Position numbers and translations under genes: made by a program. Shown one piece after another: positions 42,554 to 51,443 of a DNA stretch of 56,043 bases (positions within the stretch are counted from its first letter, which is position 1; each line of letters opens with the position of its first letter). This DNA is from an uncultured Bacilli bacterium (GTDB taxonomy: Bacteria; Bacillota_I; Bacilli_A; RF39; UBA660). The stretch spans positions 1 to 56,043 of the forward strand of contig CANRPP010000005.1 of assembly GCA_947632545.1 (NCBI GenBank), written 5' to 3'. Below the pieces are notes generated by a model, which worked only from the letters and a program-made list of their open reading frames with translations, searched no databases and was not told the origin of the DNA.

Positions 42554-42704
42554 ATTGTTCTCCTTTCTATAAATATTACATAAATACTTAAAGTAATTTA
42601 GTCGAACATTAGGGAGTTTTCCTTCACCTAATGGCAACGGTTACTTAACCTATATAGAAAACACATTAATGAACTCTAAATTATGCCATCTAAGTCAATA
42701 TGCA
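42554..42704 (-). promoter_or_regulatory. rpsD 5' leader, probable S4 autoregulatory element
   Basis: About 150 nt lie between the predicted start site and the rpsD ATG. The segment is less AT-rich than its surroundings and contains several possible pairings, including AGGGAGTTTTCCTT-type and GGTTAAGTAACC words. Firmicutes rpsD genes carry an S4-binding leader of this size. I assign it by position and size rather than by matching the consensus structure. Confidence 0.55.
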
Positions 42705-42710
42705 GTATTA

Positions 42711-42740
42711 ATTATATTATAAAATATTAAAAAAAGTCAA
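42711..42740 (-). promoter_or_regulatory. Sigma-A promoter of rpsD
   Basis: On the minus strand, TTGACT (42740-42735) and TATAAT (42716-42711) are 18 bp apart. The remaining bases from 42741 to 42880 are very AT-rich, hold the divergent ezrA promoter region and show no gene. Confidence 0.75.
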
Positions 42741-42880
42741 GAATATGTTAATTTTTTATATAAAATATAAAAATAATATATATAATTTCAATATATTATT
42801 TTAACTTTGTAGCAATTTTTTAAATTTAGTAGAAAAAAAATACTTAATATGATAAACTTAATATAATAGAGGTGTATATT

Positions 42881-44590
42881 ATGGGACAAATATTAGTAAT
42901 TAGTACAGTTATATTAATATGTTTAATAATAACATTAGTATGTTTACTTATTATTAGAAAAAAAGAACAAAAAAAATATATAGATGTTGCTAATCAATTA
43001 GAAATAAATAAAAATAAAATTACAAGTACACCAGTTCTATTAGAATTATCAAAAATTGAACCTCTTATAAAAAATGATTTAATGGAAGATAAATATAATA
43101 AATGGAATGATAGATTTATATCAATTAAAGAAAATAAAATACCTAAAATAGATGATATTTTAATAGATTTAGATTTATATATTGAAAATAGAAAGTATAA
43201 AGAATGTACTAGGAGTATCGCTAAAGCTGAAATGGAAATATATAAAGCTAGAGAATCTGCAGATCACTTATTAGATGAAATAAAAGAAATTACATTAAGT
43301 GAAGAAAAATATAGGAGTATTGTAACTAAATTAAAAACTAAATACAGAAAAACTAATAATGAGTATCAAAAACATAAAAATCTATATGATGATATGCAAG
43401 AAGCTATAGAATTGCAATTAGAAAATATAGAAAAAAATTTCCTAGACTTTGAAAAAGTTATGGATAAAAATGAATATAGTGAAGTAGTAAAAGTAGTTAA
43501 AGCTCTAGATACTATGATAGATCATATTAGTATTGTAGTAGATGAAACTCCAGATATATTATTAATGGCAAAACAATTAATTCCTAAAAGAATGAAAGAA
43601 ATAAAAGATACCGCAAAAGAAATGACGAAAGAAGGATATGCATTAGAGTATTTAAATATTGATTATAATATAGAAGAATCTAAAAAGAATATAGAAAAAA
43701 TACTAGATAAAGTAAAATTATTAAATTTAGAAGACTGTATGTTTGAACTTAAAACTATTCTTGATTACTTAGATTCATTATTTGTAGATTTTGAAAAAGA
43801 AAGATTAAGTCGTAAAGTATATGAAGAAATAGAAAGTAGTTTTAGTAAAAAATTAGAAAAGACAAATAAAGTAGTTGATGATATTTATAATCAATTAAAT
43901 GATATTAAAAATATGTATGATTTAAATGAAGATGATGTAAAAATTATCCATGAAGTTAAAAAAACATTAGTAGTAATAAATGATGATTATAAAAAAATGA
44001 CAGGTAAAATAGGTTCTTTATCAGTACCATATTCGATACTTCATAAAGATATAGAATCGTTAACTGAAAGATTAAAAAAGATGGAAGAAGACTTGGATAT
44101 TGCTTTAAAATCGCTTGGTAACATGCATGATGATGAAGAAAGAGCAAGAGAACAGCTAGAAGAAATAGAAAATTTCTTACAAGAATCAAAAAATAAAATG
44201 AGATCATTTAAATTACCAGTTATAACAGATAATTATTTTATACAATTAAAAGAAGCTAATGAAGCTATAGTTGAAGTTATAAAAGAATTAGAAAAAAAAC
44301 CAATTGTTATAAAAACACTTAATACTAGAGTAGATACTGCAAGAGATTTAGTCTTAAAACTATATAATACAACTAATGAAATGATAAAAACTGCAATTTT
44401 AGCAGAAAAATCTATTATATATGGAAATAGATATAAACCATATTATAATGAAGTAGAAGATGGCTTAAATGAAGCTGAAAATTATTTTTATAAAGGTGAA
44501 TATAAAAAATCACTTGATACAGTATTAAAAACTTGTTCATTAGTAGATGAAAATATTTATAAAAAATTATTAACAGTTTATGATAAATAA
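42881..44590 (+). CDS. ezrA: Septation ring formation regulator EzrA
   Basis: 569 aa from ATG at 42881 (AGAGGTG upstream). One N-terminal TM helix (about 4-25), then an almost continuous coiled-coil of spectrin-like repeats, as in EzrA. LLELSKIEPLIKNDLMEDKYNKWNDRF is the characteristic first segment, and the C-terminal NEAENYFYKGEYKKSLDTVL carries the so-called QNR-patch region, here degenerate. EzrA binds FtsZ and limits Z-ring number at the membrane. Its neighbours rpsD, thiI and sspA are the same as in B. subtilis, although braB and nifZ are missing between ezrA and thiI. Confidence 0.9.
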   Translation: MGQILVISTVILICLIITLVCLLIIRKKEQKKYIDVANQLEINKNKITSTPVLLELSKIEPLIKNDLMEDKYNKWNDRFISIKENKIPKIDDILIDLDLYIENRKYKECTRSIAKAEMEIYKARESADHLLDEIKEITLSEEKYRSIVTKLKTKYRKTNNEYQKHKNLYDDMQEAIELQLENIEKNFLDFEKVMDKNEYSEVVKVVKALDTMIDHISIVVDETPDILLMAKQLIPKRMKEIKDTAKEMTKEGYALEYLNIDYNIEESKKNIEKILDKVKLLNLEDCMFELKTILDYLDSLFVDFEKERLSRKVYEEIESSFSKKLEKTNKVVDDIYNQLNDIKNMYDLNEDDVKIIHEVKKTLVVINDDYKKMTGKIGSLSVPYSILHKDIESLTERLKKMEEDLDIALKSLGNMHDDEERAREQLEEIENFLQESKNKMRSFKLPVITDNYFIQLKEANEAIVEVIKELEKKPIVIKTLNTRVDTARDLVLKLYNTTNEMIKTAILAEKSIIYGNRYKPYYNEVEDGLNEAENYFYKGEYKKSLDTVLKTCSLVDENIYKKLLTVYDK

Positions 44591-44615
44591 GAAAACTATT
44601 TAGTTTTTCTTTTTT
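44589..44615 (+). terminator. Rho-independent terminator
   Basis: AAGAAAACT / AGTTTTTCTT stem followed by T run, between ezrA and thiI. Confidence 0.7.
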
Positions 44616-44649
44616 ATATGTTAAACTATATACGTTTGGAGTGATATAT

Positions 44650-45837
44650 ATGGATAGAGTTATCTTAATAAAATATGGAGAACTTACTACAAAAAAAGGT
44701 AATAGAAATTTTTTTATTAATACTTTATATAATAATATAAAAGATAAATTAGATGGCTTTAATGTAAAAATAGTTAAAGATAGATCAAGAATGTATATAG
44801 AATTTTTAGATAGCGAATTAGATAAAATAAAAAAAGTTATTGATAATATATTTGGTATTCATATGTATCATATTGCATATATAGTAGATACTAATATAGA
44901 AGAGATTAAAAATAAATTACTTGATATAATGAAAAGTAAAAGTTTTAAAACATTTAAAATTGAAACTAAAAGAAGTGATAAGACATTTGCTTATAACAGT
45001 ATGGAAGTTAATCCTATTCTAGGTGGGCATCTTTTAAAAAATATTGATAATATAAGTGTTGATGTTCACAATCCTGATATTTTAGTTAAAGTTGAAATTA
45101 GAAATAAACATTCATATATTTATACAAATAGTTATAAAGGTAGTGGTGGCTATCCTATCGGTACTCAAGCTAAAGGTATGCTAATGCTTAGTGGTGGAAT
45201 AGATTCACCTGTTGCTGGATATCTTGCAATGAAACGTGGAATAAAGTTAGATGCTGTATATTTTGAGGCTATACCACATACTAGCCTAGATGCTAGAAAT
45301 AAGGTAATTGAACTAACTAAAAAATTAGTAAAATATACAAATGAAATAAATTTGCATATAGTTAATTTTACTAAAATTCAAGAAGAAATATATAAAACAG
45401 CAGATGATACATACTGTATTACTATTATGCGTAGAATGATGTATAAAATAATGGAAAAACTTGCTAAAAAAAATAAAGCTTTAGTTATAATTAATGGAGA
45501 ATCAATTGGACAAGTAGCATCTCAAACTTTAACAAGTATGTCAGTGATAAATAGCGTTACTAATATGCCAGTTATTAGACCAGTAGCATGTTTAGATAAA
45601 CTAGAAATAATTGACATAGCAAAAAAAATAGATACATATGAAACTAGTATTTTACCATATGAAGATTGTTGTACAATATTTGTACCAAAACATCCCGTAA
45701 TTAATCCAAAATTATCAGAATGTCTTAAAATGGAAGAAAAAGTTGACTATGATAAAATGATAGATAAAGCAGTAGAAGATATCTATACTATTAAAATAAA
45801 AGATGAAAAAGATATAAAATTTAAAAATTTATTATAG
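44650..45837 (+). CDS. thiI: tRNA 4-thiouridine synthase ThiI
   Basis: 395 aa from ATG at 44650 (GGAGTG upstream). NFLD/ferredoxin-like N-terminus (ILIKYGELTTKKGNRNFF), THUMP domain (about 60-165), and PP-loop ATPase with SGGIDSPVAGYLAMKRG (about 181-197). The catalytic-Cys segments DDTYCITIMRRMMY and LPYEDCCTIFVPKHP are present. It has no rhodanese domain, the normal Gram-positive form. It transfers sulfur to U8 of tRNA. The usual adjacent cysteine desulfurase nifZ is absent, so sulfur must come from a desulfurase encoded elsewhere. Confidence 0.96.
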   Translation: MDRVILIKYGELTTKKGNRNFFINTLYNNIKDKLDGFNVKIVKDRSRMYIEFLDSELDKIKKVIDNIFGIHMYHIAYIVDTNIEEIKNKLLDIMKSKSFKTFKIETKRSDKTFAYNSMEVNPILGGHLLKNIDNISVDVHNPDILVKVEIRNKHSYIYTNSYKGSGGYPIGTQAKGMLMLSGGIDSPVAGYLAMKRGIKLDAVYFEAIPHTSLDARNKVIELTKKLVKYTNEINLHIVNFTKIQEEIYKTADDTYCITIMRRMMYKIMEKLAKKNKALVIINGESIGQVASQTLTSMSVINSVTNMPVIRPVACLDKLEIIDIAKKIDTYETSILPYEDCCTIFVPKHPVINPKLSECLKMEEKVDYDKMIDKAVEDIYTIKIKDEKDIKFKNLL

Positions 45838-45911
45838 GTATAAATTACCAATACAATTTATGTATTATTTGGTAGAAATTTCACACTCTATAAATGTAGG
45901 AGGTGAAATAC

Positions 45912-46127
45912 ATGAACAAATCAAATAATACTTCAAGTATGAAAATGAGAGTTCCAGGAGCTAAACAAGCTATCGATAAAATGAAATATGAAATAGCTAA
46001 TGAGTTCGGTGTTAACTTAGGACCAGATGCTACTTCTCGTGCTAACGGTTCAGTTGGTGGTGAAATCACAAGACGTTTAGTTCAAAATGGACTTAACCAA
46101 GTAAGTGGAAGCTATAATAATCAATAA
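45912..46127 (+). CDS. Alpha/beta-type small acid-soluble spore protein
   Basis: 71 aa from ATG at 45912 after [28 protein letters not shown] is the first conserved block and contains the GPR protease site [27 protein letters not shown] is the DNA-binding block. These proteins coat spore DNA and protect it from UV and heat. Location after thiI matches sspA in B. subtilis. A sigma-G promoter is expected; GTATT and CACTCTA at 45861 and 45883 are only a weak match. Confidence 0.97.
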   Translation: MNKSNNTSSMKMRVPGAKQAIDKMKYEIANEFGVNLGPDATSRANGSVGGEITRRLVQNGLNQVSGSYNNQ

Positions 46128-46136
46128 TGTTAGCTT

Positions 46137-46170
46137 AAAAGATAGACTATAGGGGTCTATCTTTTGTTTT
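46137..46170. terminator. Bidirectional terminator
   Basis: AAAAGATAGAC / GTCTATCTTTT stem with a 7-nt loop, flanked by T runs on each strand, between the SASP and the convergent metallopeptidase gene. Confidence 0.8.
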
Positions 46171-47059
46171 ATATAGATTTTGAACGATTTATTGTTTTCT
46201 TTAAATATTTAATACTAGTATCACTATTAAAACCAATTTCATAATCATCCATAAATTTTTCTACTGTAATTTTTCCATTTAAGCAATCTTTTATTCTATT
46301 TCTCATTTCTAATTGTTGATTTGGATTAAAATCTAAATACTTTTCTAATAACTGAAAACTTAAAAGAGATGATACCACATAAGAATTATTTTTAACATAT
46401 TCCTCATAAGATGAACAGCTATATGTGTTTAGACTACAAGTATCATATAATCGACTTTTTATTACTAAATTTAATTCTTCTTTATCGTTATGTATATATG
46501 AATAAAGTAGTTCCAATGAAATTGGAATAACTTCATGATGTAAATAATTAGAAACAGAGCCTTTATTTTTAAGCACTAAAACATGTCCTAATTCATGGAT
46601 ATATCTACTTTCTAAAAGAAAATTATAATACTGAGAGCAATTTTCAAGACAAATTTTATTTATTAAAATTGGAGTAGTATTGTTAAAAGAAAACTTAAAA
46701 TAAGTACAAGAACGATCATCATACTCAATTGGTATATTAAAAATGCTTATATTTTTAATTTTGTAATCTAAATTTTCATATTCAGAATTTAAATAGTGAT
46801 TAAATTTTTTAATACTAATATATGATACAGTTTTATCAACACCATCTAATAAAATGCCAGACTTACTTTTAACATCTTTTTTTAATTTTGAAAGTTTTAC
46901 TTTTCTTTTATCTTTATAATGATCATAATTAGAATATTGGATATTTCTATTATTATGTAATAGATTTTTGCAGTCAAAGTAATTTTTATTATTTGATAGA
47001 TACATTTTTGCTGTTTTATATCCTATATATTTTAATTTATCATTAAAACTAACTTCCAC
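46169..47059 (-). CDS. Putative zinc metallopeptidase (HExxH)
   Basis: 296 aa, no signal peptide or TM. HELGH (His155, Glu156, His159) is a gluzincin-type zinc site, followed about 18 residues later by HHEVIPISLELL, whose Glu is a possible third ligand, as in M3-like peptidases. The N-terminal 100 residues are Lys/Asn/Tyr-rich. AGGAGAGATATTG precedes the ATG. Single gene. Beyond the zinc motif I recognise no family; a cytoplasmic peptidase, perhaps acting in spores or stress, is possible. Confidence 0.7.
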   Translation of the reverse strand: MEVSFNDKLKYIGYKTAKMYLSNNKNYFDCKNLLHNNRNIQYSNYDHYKDKRKVKLSKLKKDVKSKSGILLDGVDKTVSYISIKKFNHYLNSEYENLDYKIKNISIFNIPIEYDDRSCTYFKFSFNNTTPILINKICLENCSQYYNFLLESRYIHELGHVLVLKNKGSVSNYLHHEVIPISLELLYSYIHNDKEELNLVIKSRLYDTCSLNTYSCSSYEEYVKNNSYVVSSLLSFQLLEKYLDFNPNQQLEMRNRIKDCLNGKITVEKFMDDYEIGFNSDTSIKYLKKTINRSKSI

Positions 47060-47215
47060 AATATCTCTCCTTTTTGTTTGAATATTGTATTATAAAATCT
47101 ATAAAAAAGCAATTAAAAAAATAATAACTACTATAAATAATAAATTAATTTTAAATACTTTGTATAGGAAAAAAAACTATTTTATAGTATAATAAGTAAG
47201 GAGGAGTGATATTAA

Positions 47216-48391
47216 GTGAAAATTATATCAATTAATGCAGGGAGTAGTTCATTAAAATTTCAATTATTCAATATGGATAATGAAGAAGTAATGGTAAGTG
47301 GATTATTTGAAAGAATAGGAATAGATAATAGTCAGTATACTTTAAAATATAATGGAGAAAAGATAACTGAAGAAATAGATTTACCTGATCATACTGTGGC
47401 AGTTAATATTTTATTAGATAAATTAGTATCTTTAAATATTATTAGTTCTCTAGATGAAATAGATGGTGTAGGACATAGAGTAGTTCAAGGTGGAGATAAA
47501 TATGATAAATCAGTTTTAATTACAGATGAAGTAATAAATGATATAGAAAATCTTAAAGAGTTAGCACCACTTCATAATCCAGCAGGATTACTTGGAATAA
47601 GAGCTTTTAAAGAGGCTTTACCTAATGTTAAACAAGTAGCAGTTTTTGATACTGCATTCCATCAAACCATGCCAAGAGAAAGTTATTTATATCCAGTACC
47701 TTATTCATGGTATAAAGATTATAAAGTTAGAAAATATGGATTTCATGGAACAAGTCATAGATTTATAGTTGAACAAGTAAAAAAATTAACAGGTAAAGAT
47801 AATCTTAAAGTAATAAGTTGCCATATTGGTAGTGGGGCATCTATTGCAGCAGTATCATCTGGTAAATGTATTGATACAAGTATGGGCTTTACACCACTAG
47901 CAGGTATTATGATGGGAACTAGATCAGGGGATATAGATCCATCAATTATTCCATATATAATGGAAAAAGAAGGAAAAAATGCTAGTGAAGTAGTTGATGA
48001 TTTAAATAAAAAATCTGGACTTCTTGGCTTAAGTGAAGTAAGTTCAGATTATAGAGATATTCAAAAAGGAATGAGTGAAGGTGATGATAGCTGTATCCTT
48101 GCTAATGAAAAAATGATAAAAACAATTGTTGGATATATTGCTAATTATTATGTATTATTAGAAGGAGCAGATGTAATAACATTTACAGCTGGACTTGCAG
48201 AAAATAGTGTTGCTTTAAGAGCTAAAATAATTGAAAAATTATCTTGCCTTGGAATTAAAATTGATAATGAAGCTAATGATTGCAATGGAAAGATTAGAAA
48301 GATTAGTGCTGAAGATTCAAGTACTTTAGTATATGTAATTCCAACTAATGAGGAATTAATGATTGCAAGAGATACATTGAATTTAGTATAA
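47216..48391 (+). CDS. ackA: Acetate kinase
   Basis: 391 aa, starts with GTG after AAGGAGGAGTG. INAGSSSLKFQLF is the N-terminal ASKHA signature (about 5-17). GHRVVQGG, FDTAFHQTMP (with catalytic Asp), YGFHGTSHRFI, CHIGSGASIAA, and the C-terminal FTAGLAENS complete the acetokinase pattern. It makes ATP from acetyl phosphate; pta is not in the window. It heads an operon with nrnA and engB. Confidence 0.98.
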   Translation: MKIISINAGSSSLKFQLFNMDNEEVMVSGLFERIGIDNSQYTLKYNGEKITEEIDLPDHTVAVNILLDKLVSLNIISSLDEIDGVGHRVVQGGDKYDKSVLITDEVINDIENLKELAPLHNPAGLLGIRAFKEALPNVKQVAVFDTAFHQTMPRESYLYPVPYSWYKDYKVRKYGFHGTSHRFIVEQVKKLTGKDNLKVISCHIGSGASIAAVSSGKCIDTSMGFTPLAGIMMGTRSGDIDPSIIPYIMEKEGKNASEVVDDLNKKSGLLGLSEVSSDYRDIQKGMSEGDDSCILANEKMIKTIVGYIANYYVLLEGADVITFTAGLAENSVALRAKIIEKLSCLGIKIDNEANDCNGKIRKISAEDSSTLVYVIPTNEELMIARDTLNLV

Positions 48392-48401
48392 GGGTATATA
48401 T

Positions 48402-49364
48402 ATGTTTAAACAAATTTTTAAGGAAATAAAAAAATATGATAATATTGTAATTGCAAGACACATTGGTGTTGATCCGGATGCTATGGCATCACAGATAGCC
48501 TTAAGAGATTCAATTAAATTAACATTTCCTCAAAAAAAAGTTATTGCTGTAGGTACGGGTAGTTCAAAATTTAGATACATTGGTGATTTAGATAAATATG
48601 AAGAAATGAAAGATGCTTTACTAATAATTGTTGATACTCCAGATAAAAAAAGAATAGATATTCCAACATTAGAAGGCTTTAAATATAAAATAAAAATAGA
48701 TCATCACCCCTTTATTGAAAAGTTTTGTGATTTAGAATATATTGAGGATACTGCATCGTCTGCAGCAGAGGTTATAATGAAATTTATTGAAGAGACTAAA
48801 TTAGAATGTAATAAATCCATCGCTAGAACATTATTTATAGGACTAGCATCTGATTCTAATAGATTTTTATTTAATAGTTGTAGTCCTAAAACTTTTAGTT
48901 TAGTTTCTACATATTTAGAAAAATATAAATTTGATTTACAAAGTATCTATCAAGATATGTATAAAAGACCATTAAAAGAAGTAAGATTTGAAGGTTATAT
49001 ATCAAATAATATGGAATTAACTAAACATGGTGTTCTTTATATGAAAATAACTGATGATATGATAAATGAATATAAAGTAGATTCTGCATCAGCAGGTAAC
49101 ATGATAAATAATTTCAATTTCATTGAAGAAGCTTTAGTATGGATGACAATTACAGAAGATGTAAAAAATGATCTTATTAGAATATCCATTAGATCGCGAG
49201 GACCAGAAATTAATAAAGTAGCTGAGAAATATAATGGTGGTGGTCATAAAATGGCTAGTGGTATAAAATTAACTAATTTTGACGATGCTATGCTAGTAGT
49301 AAAAGATTTAGATAAAGTATGTGAAAAATATATAAAAGATAATAATCTATCAAAGGAGGATTAA
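48402..49364 (+). CDS. DHH/DHHA1 phosphoesterase, NrnA-type
   Basis: 320 aa. DHH motifs: ARHIGVDPDAMASQIAL, IIVDTPDKKR, IKIDHHPFI and ASDSNRFLF. DHHA1 domain at the C-terminus with YNGGGHKMASGIKL. NrnA (YtqI) degrades nanoRNA and hydrolyses 3'-phosphoadenosine 5'-phosphate. It is 10 bp after ackA and one base before engB. Confidence 0.92.
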   Translation: MFKQIFKEIKKYDNIVIARHIGVDPDAMASQIALRDSIKLTFPQKKVIAVGTGSSKFRYIGDLDKYEEMKDALLIIVDTPDKKRIDIPTLEGFKYKIKIDHHPFIEKFCDLEYIEDTASSAAEVIMKFIEETKLECNKSIARTLFIGLASDSNRFLFNSCSPKTFSLVSTYLEKYKFDLQSIYQDMYKRPLKEVRFEGYISNNMELTKHGVLYMKITDDMINEYKVDSASAGNMINNFNFIEEALVWMTITEDVKNDLIRISIRSRGPEINKVAEKYNGGGHKMASGIKLTNFDDAMLVVKDLDKVCEKYIKDNNLSKED

Positions 49365-49365
49365 A

Positions 49366-49962
49366 ATGGAAATAAAGAAAGCAGATTTGGAAGTTATTGC
49401 AACAAGGCGTAGTCAATACCCTGATAGATCAAAACCAGAGTTTTTATTAGTAGGTAGAAGTAATGTAGGAAAAAGTAGTTTTATAAATACACTTTTAAAA
49501 AGAAAAAATCTTGCGCATACTTCATCAAGGCCAGGAAAGACTCAAACACTTAATTTTTATTCAGTAAATGATGCCTTTTATCTAATAGATGTTCCTGGAT
49601 ATGGATATGCTCAAGTAGATAAAAAAACTCAAGCAAAATTTGGAATGATGATAGAAGAATATTTAGAAAAAAGAGAACAACTAAAAAGAGTTTTTATGTT
49701 AGTAGATTTTAGACATAAACCAAATGAAGATGACCAGCTTATGTATAATTTTCTTAAATATTATAAAGTACCTGTAACTATAATTGCTACAAAAGTAGAT
49801 AAAGTAGGAAGTAGTAAAAGAGATAAAAATCTTCAAATTATAAAAGATACACTTGATTTAGTAGTAGGAGATGACTTAATATTATTTTCAAGTATAACTA
49901 AATTAGGTGTAGAGCAAGTATTACAAAATATAGAACAAATAATTCAAACACAAAGTATATGA
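49366..49962 (+). CDS. Ribosome-biogenesis GTPase EngB/YsxC
   Basis: 198 aa, single G domain: G1 GRSNVGKSS (about 29-37), G2 region TSSRPGKTQT, G3 DVPGYGYA, G4 TKVDK, G5 SSITKLG. This GTPase acts in 50S assembly. AAAGGAGG precedes the ATG, inside the end of nrnA. Followed by a hairpin. Confidence 0.96.
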   Translation: MEIKKADLEVIATRRSQYPDRSKPEFLLVGRSNVGKSSFINTLLKRKNLAHTSSRPGKTQTLNFYSVNDAFYLIDVPGYGYAQVDKKTQAKFGMMIEEYLEKREQLKRVFMLVDFRHKPNEDDQLMYNFLKYYKVPVTIIATKVDKVGSSKRDKNLQIIKDTLDLVVGDDLILFSSITKLGVEQVLQNIEQIIQTQSI

Positions 49963-49969
49963 TATAAAT

Positions 49970-49996
49970 AAGATAATTAATTTTATCTTTTTTTTA
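49970..49996 (+). terminator. Rho-independent terminator
   Basis: AAGATAA / TTATCTT stem with a 6-nt loop and eight T, ending the ackA-nrnA-engB operon. Confidence 0.78.
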
Positions 49997-50067
49997 TATA
50001 TTTTACTTTATAAAAATTGATTTTTATTAACATTTAATATATAATAAACACCACTGGAGATGGTATA

Positions 50068-50889
50068 ATGAATAAAACGTGGAATTTAATTAAAAAAATA
50101 TTCATTAGAAAAAAAGATAACGAACAAGAAGTCATAAATGAAGAAAAAAATTCTATTAACATCACAAATATAAATTTAGATCTTATTAATAGTATAGCAA
50201 ATAATGATATTGTTTTAGTAAAAATGAATGAAGAAGAGATTATAAAAAGAAATATAGAGCTATCACATCAAAAAAGACCTTTTTTAATTAAGAAGAAAAA
50301 AGATAACGAACAAAGTGTTCTTGGATATTATTTAACTAGTAATATTCATTATAGTTTTTTTGAGAAAGAAAAATATAAAGGTTTAAAATTAGTATTGAGT
50401 AAAGAAACATATACATTAAAGAAAAATAGTATTATAAAGTTAAATAAAATTGTTAAATTACCATATGAAAATATAATTTCTATTTTAGGACATATAAATA
50501 ATAAAGATTTAAATAAATTAAAAAAATATAGAGATTTATTGTGTGGCAATCCGGTTATTTCAAATAAAGAAAATAAATTAATTGAAACTTGTGATATTAT
50601 TTTAGATAATGAAAAAAAGTATATTATATATCAAACTGATAATACAAATAGCTATGGCTATCCAATTTCAGAAACTAGTGAAATTATTAATATAAAAACA
50701 AATCATAATTATATAGAATTTAATAAAAAACTATATCTTATAGACTATAAAAATAGTAAAGTATTTAATAATAATAGTAAATTATGTATAATTGAAAGAT
50801 GGAATCAAGATATAGTTGATACTATAAATAGTAATAAAAAATTATTAAAATATGAATTAAAAAATAAAAGTAAAATTAAGAAAAAATAA
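50068..50889 (+). CDS. Protein with a PemK/MazF-like domain, no antitoxin
   Basis: 273 aa, very basic. Residues 55-160 follow the PemK/MazF beta-barrel order: NDIVLVKMNEEEIIKRNIEL, KRPFLIKKKKDNEQSVLGYYLTSN, LVLSKETYTLKKNSIIKLNKIVKLP and a helix DLNKLKKYRDLL. Longer C-terminal strands (about 170-250) follow. MazF toxins are normally about 110 aa and paired with a small antitoxin; neither holds here, so this is more likely a domestic relative than a toxin. Assignment is by fold pattern only. Confidence 0.45.
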   Translation: MNKTWNLIKKIFIRKKDNEQEVINEEKNSINITNINLDLINSIANNDIVLVKMNEEEIIKRNIELSHQKRPFLIKKKKDNEQSVLGYYLTSNIHYSFFEKEKYKGLKLVLSKETYTLKKNSIIKLNKIVKLPYENIISILGHINNKDLNKLKKYRDLLCGNPVISNKENKLIETCDIILDNEKKYIIYQTDNTNSYGYPISETSEIINIKTNHNYIEFNKKLYLIDYKNSKVFNNNSKLCIIERWNQDIVDTINSNKKLLKYELKNKSKIKKK

Positions 50890-50921
50890 TGTTCTATATA
50901 AATTAATAATTATAATTACAG

Positions 50922-50946
50922 AAAGAACCAACCGGTTCTTTTTTCA
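50922..50946 (+). terminator. Rho-independent terminator
   Basis: AAGAACC / GGTTCTT with loop AACC, then six T. Confidence 0.85.
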
Positions 50947-50967
50947 TACTATATTATAGGTGATAAT

Positions 50968-51426
50968 GTGAAAGTAGAAAAAATTAATGATGAGTTAATA
51001 AATGCATATTTTAGTCCTTTTTATTTTAAAAAAATAGATATAAATAATAAATTAGAATTAGTTGAAGTTATTAAAGATTTAATTAAGAAAATAGAGACAA
51101 GATATAAAATATATTTATCAGGTTTTTATAAAATAAAAGTATATCCTAGTAAAAAATTAGGAGTATTTATAAATATTATTAAAATAGATGATAATGAGTT
51201 TTCTAATACAACAGATTTTAGAATAGTTATATATCCAAATGAAAAATTCTTTTTAGAAACAGACTATTATGAATTATTTTCTAATGTACCAATAAGATAC
51301 TATGATAATAAATTTTATATAGATAGTGAAGATATAGAAAGTATAGATACTATAACTGATATGGTAAATATAATATATGGTAATGATGTTAAAGAGATAT
51401 TAACTAATGCAATTATTATAAATTAA
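50968..51426 (+). CDS. Protein of unknown function upstream of spoIVA (convergent)
   Basis: 152 aa, starts with GTG seven bases after AGGTGAT. Mixed alpha/beta: helix VEVIKDLIKKIETRY, strands YLSGFYKIKVYPSKKLGVFINIIKI, FRIVIYPNEKFFLET, and an acidic C-terminus DSEDIESIDTITDMVNIIYG. No signal peptide or TM. No family recognised; the neighbouring spoIVA suggests, but does not show, a sporulation link. Confidence 0.6.
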   Translation: MKVEKINDELINAYFSPFYFKKIDINNKLELVEVIKDLIKKIETRYKIYLSGFYKIKVYPSKKLGVFINIIKIDDNEFSNTTDFRIVIYPNEKFFLETDYYELFSNVPIRYYDNKFYIDSEDIESIDTITDMVNIIYGNDVKEILTNAIIIN

Positions 51427-51427
51427 A

Positions 51428-51443
51428 AAGAGGTTTCCCTCTT
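51428..51443 (-). terminator. Terminator of spoIVA (minus strand)
   Basis: AAGAGG / CCTCTT stem with a 4-nt loop; the T run lies on the minus-strand side. Confidence 0.75.

Noticed and set aside
42554-42637. N-terminal extension of S4
   Set aside because: The extra codons come from the rpsD leader; S4 proteins begin at MSRYTG and a good ribosome site precedes that ATG.
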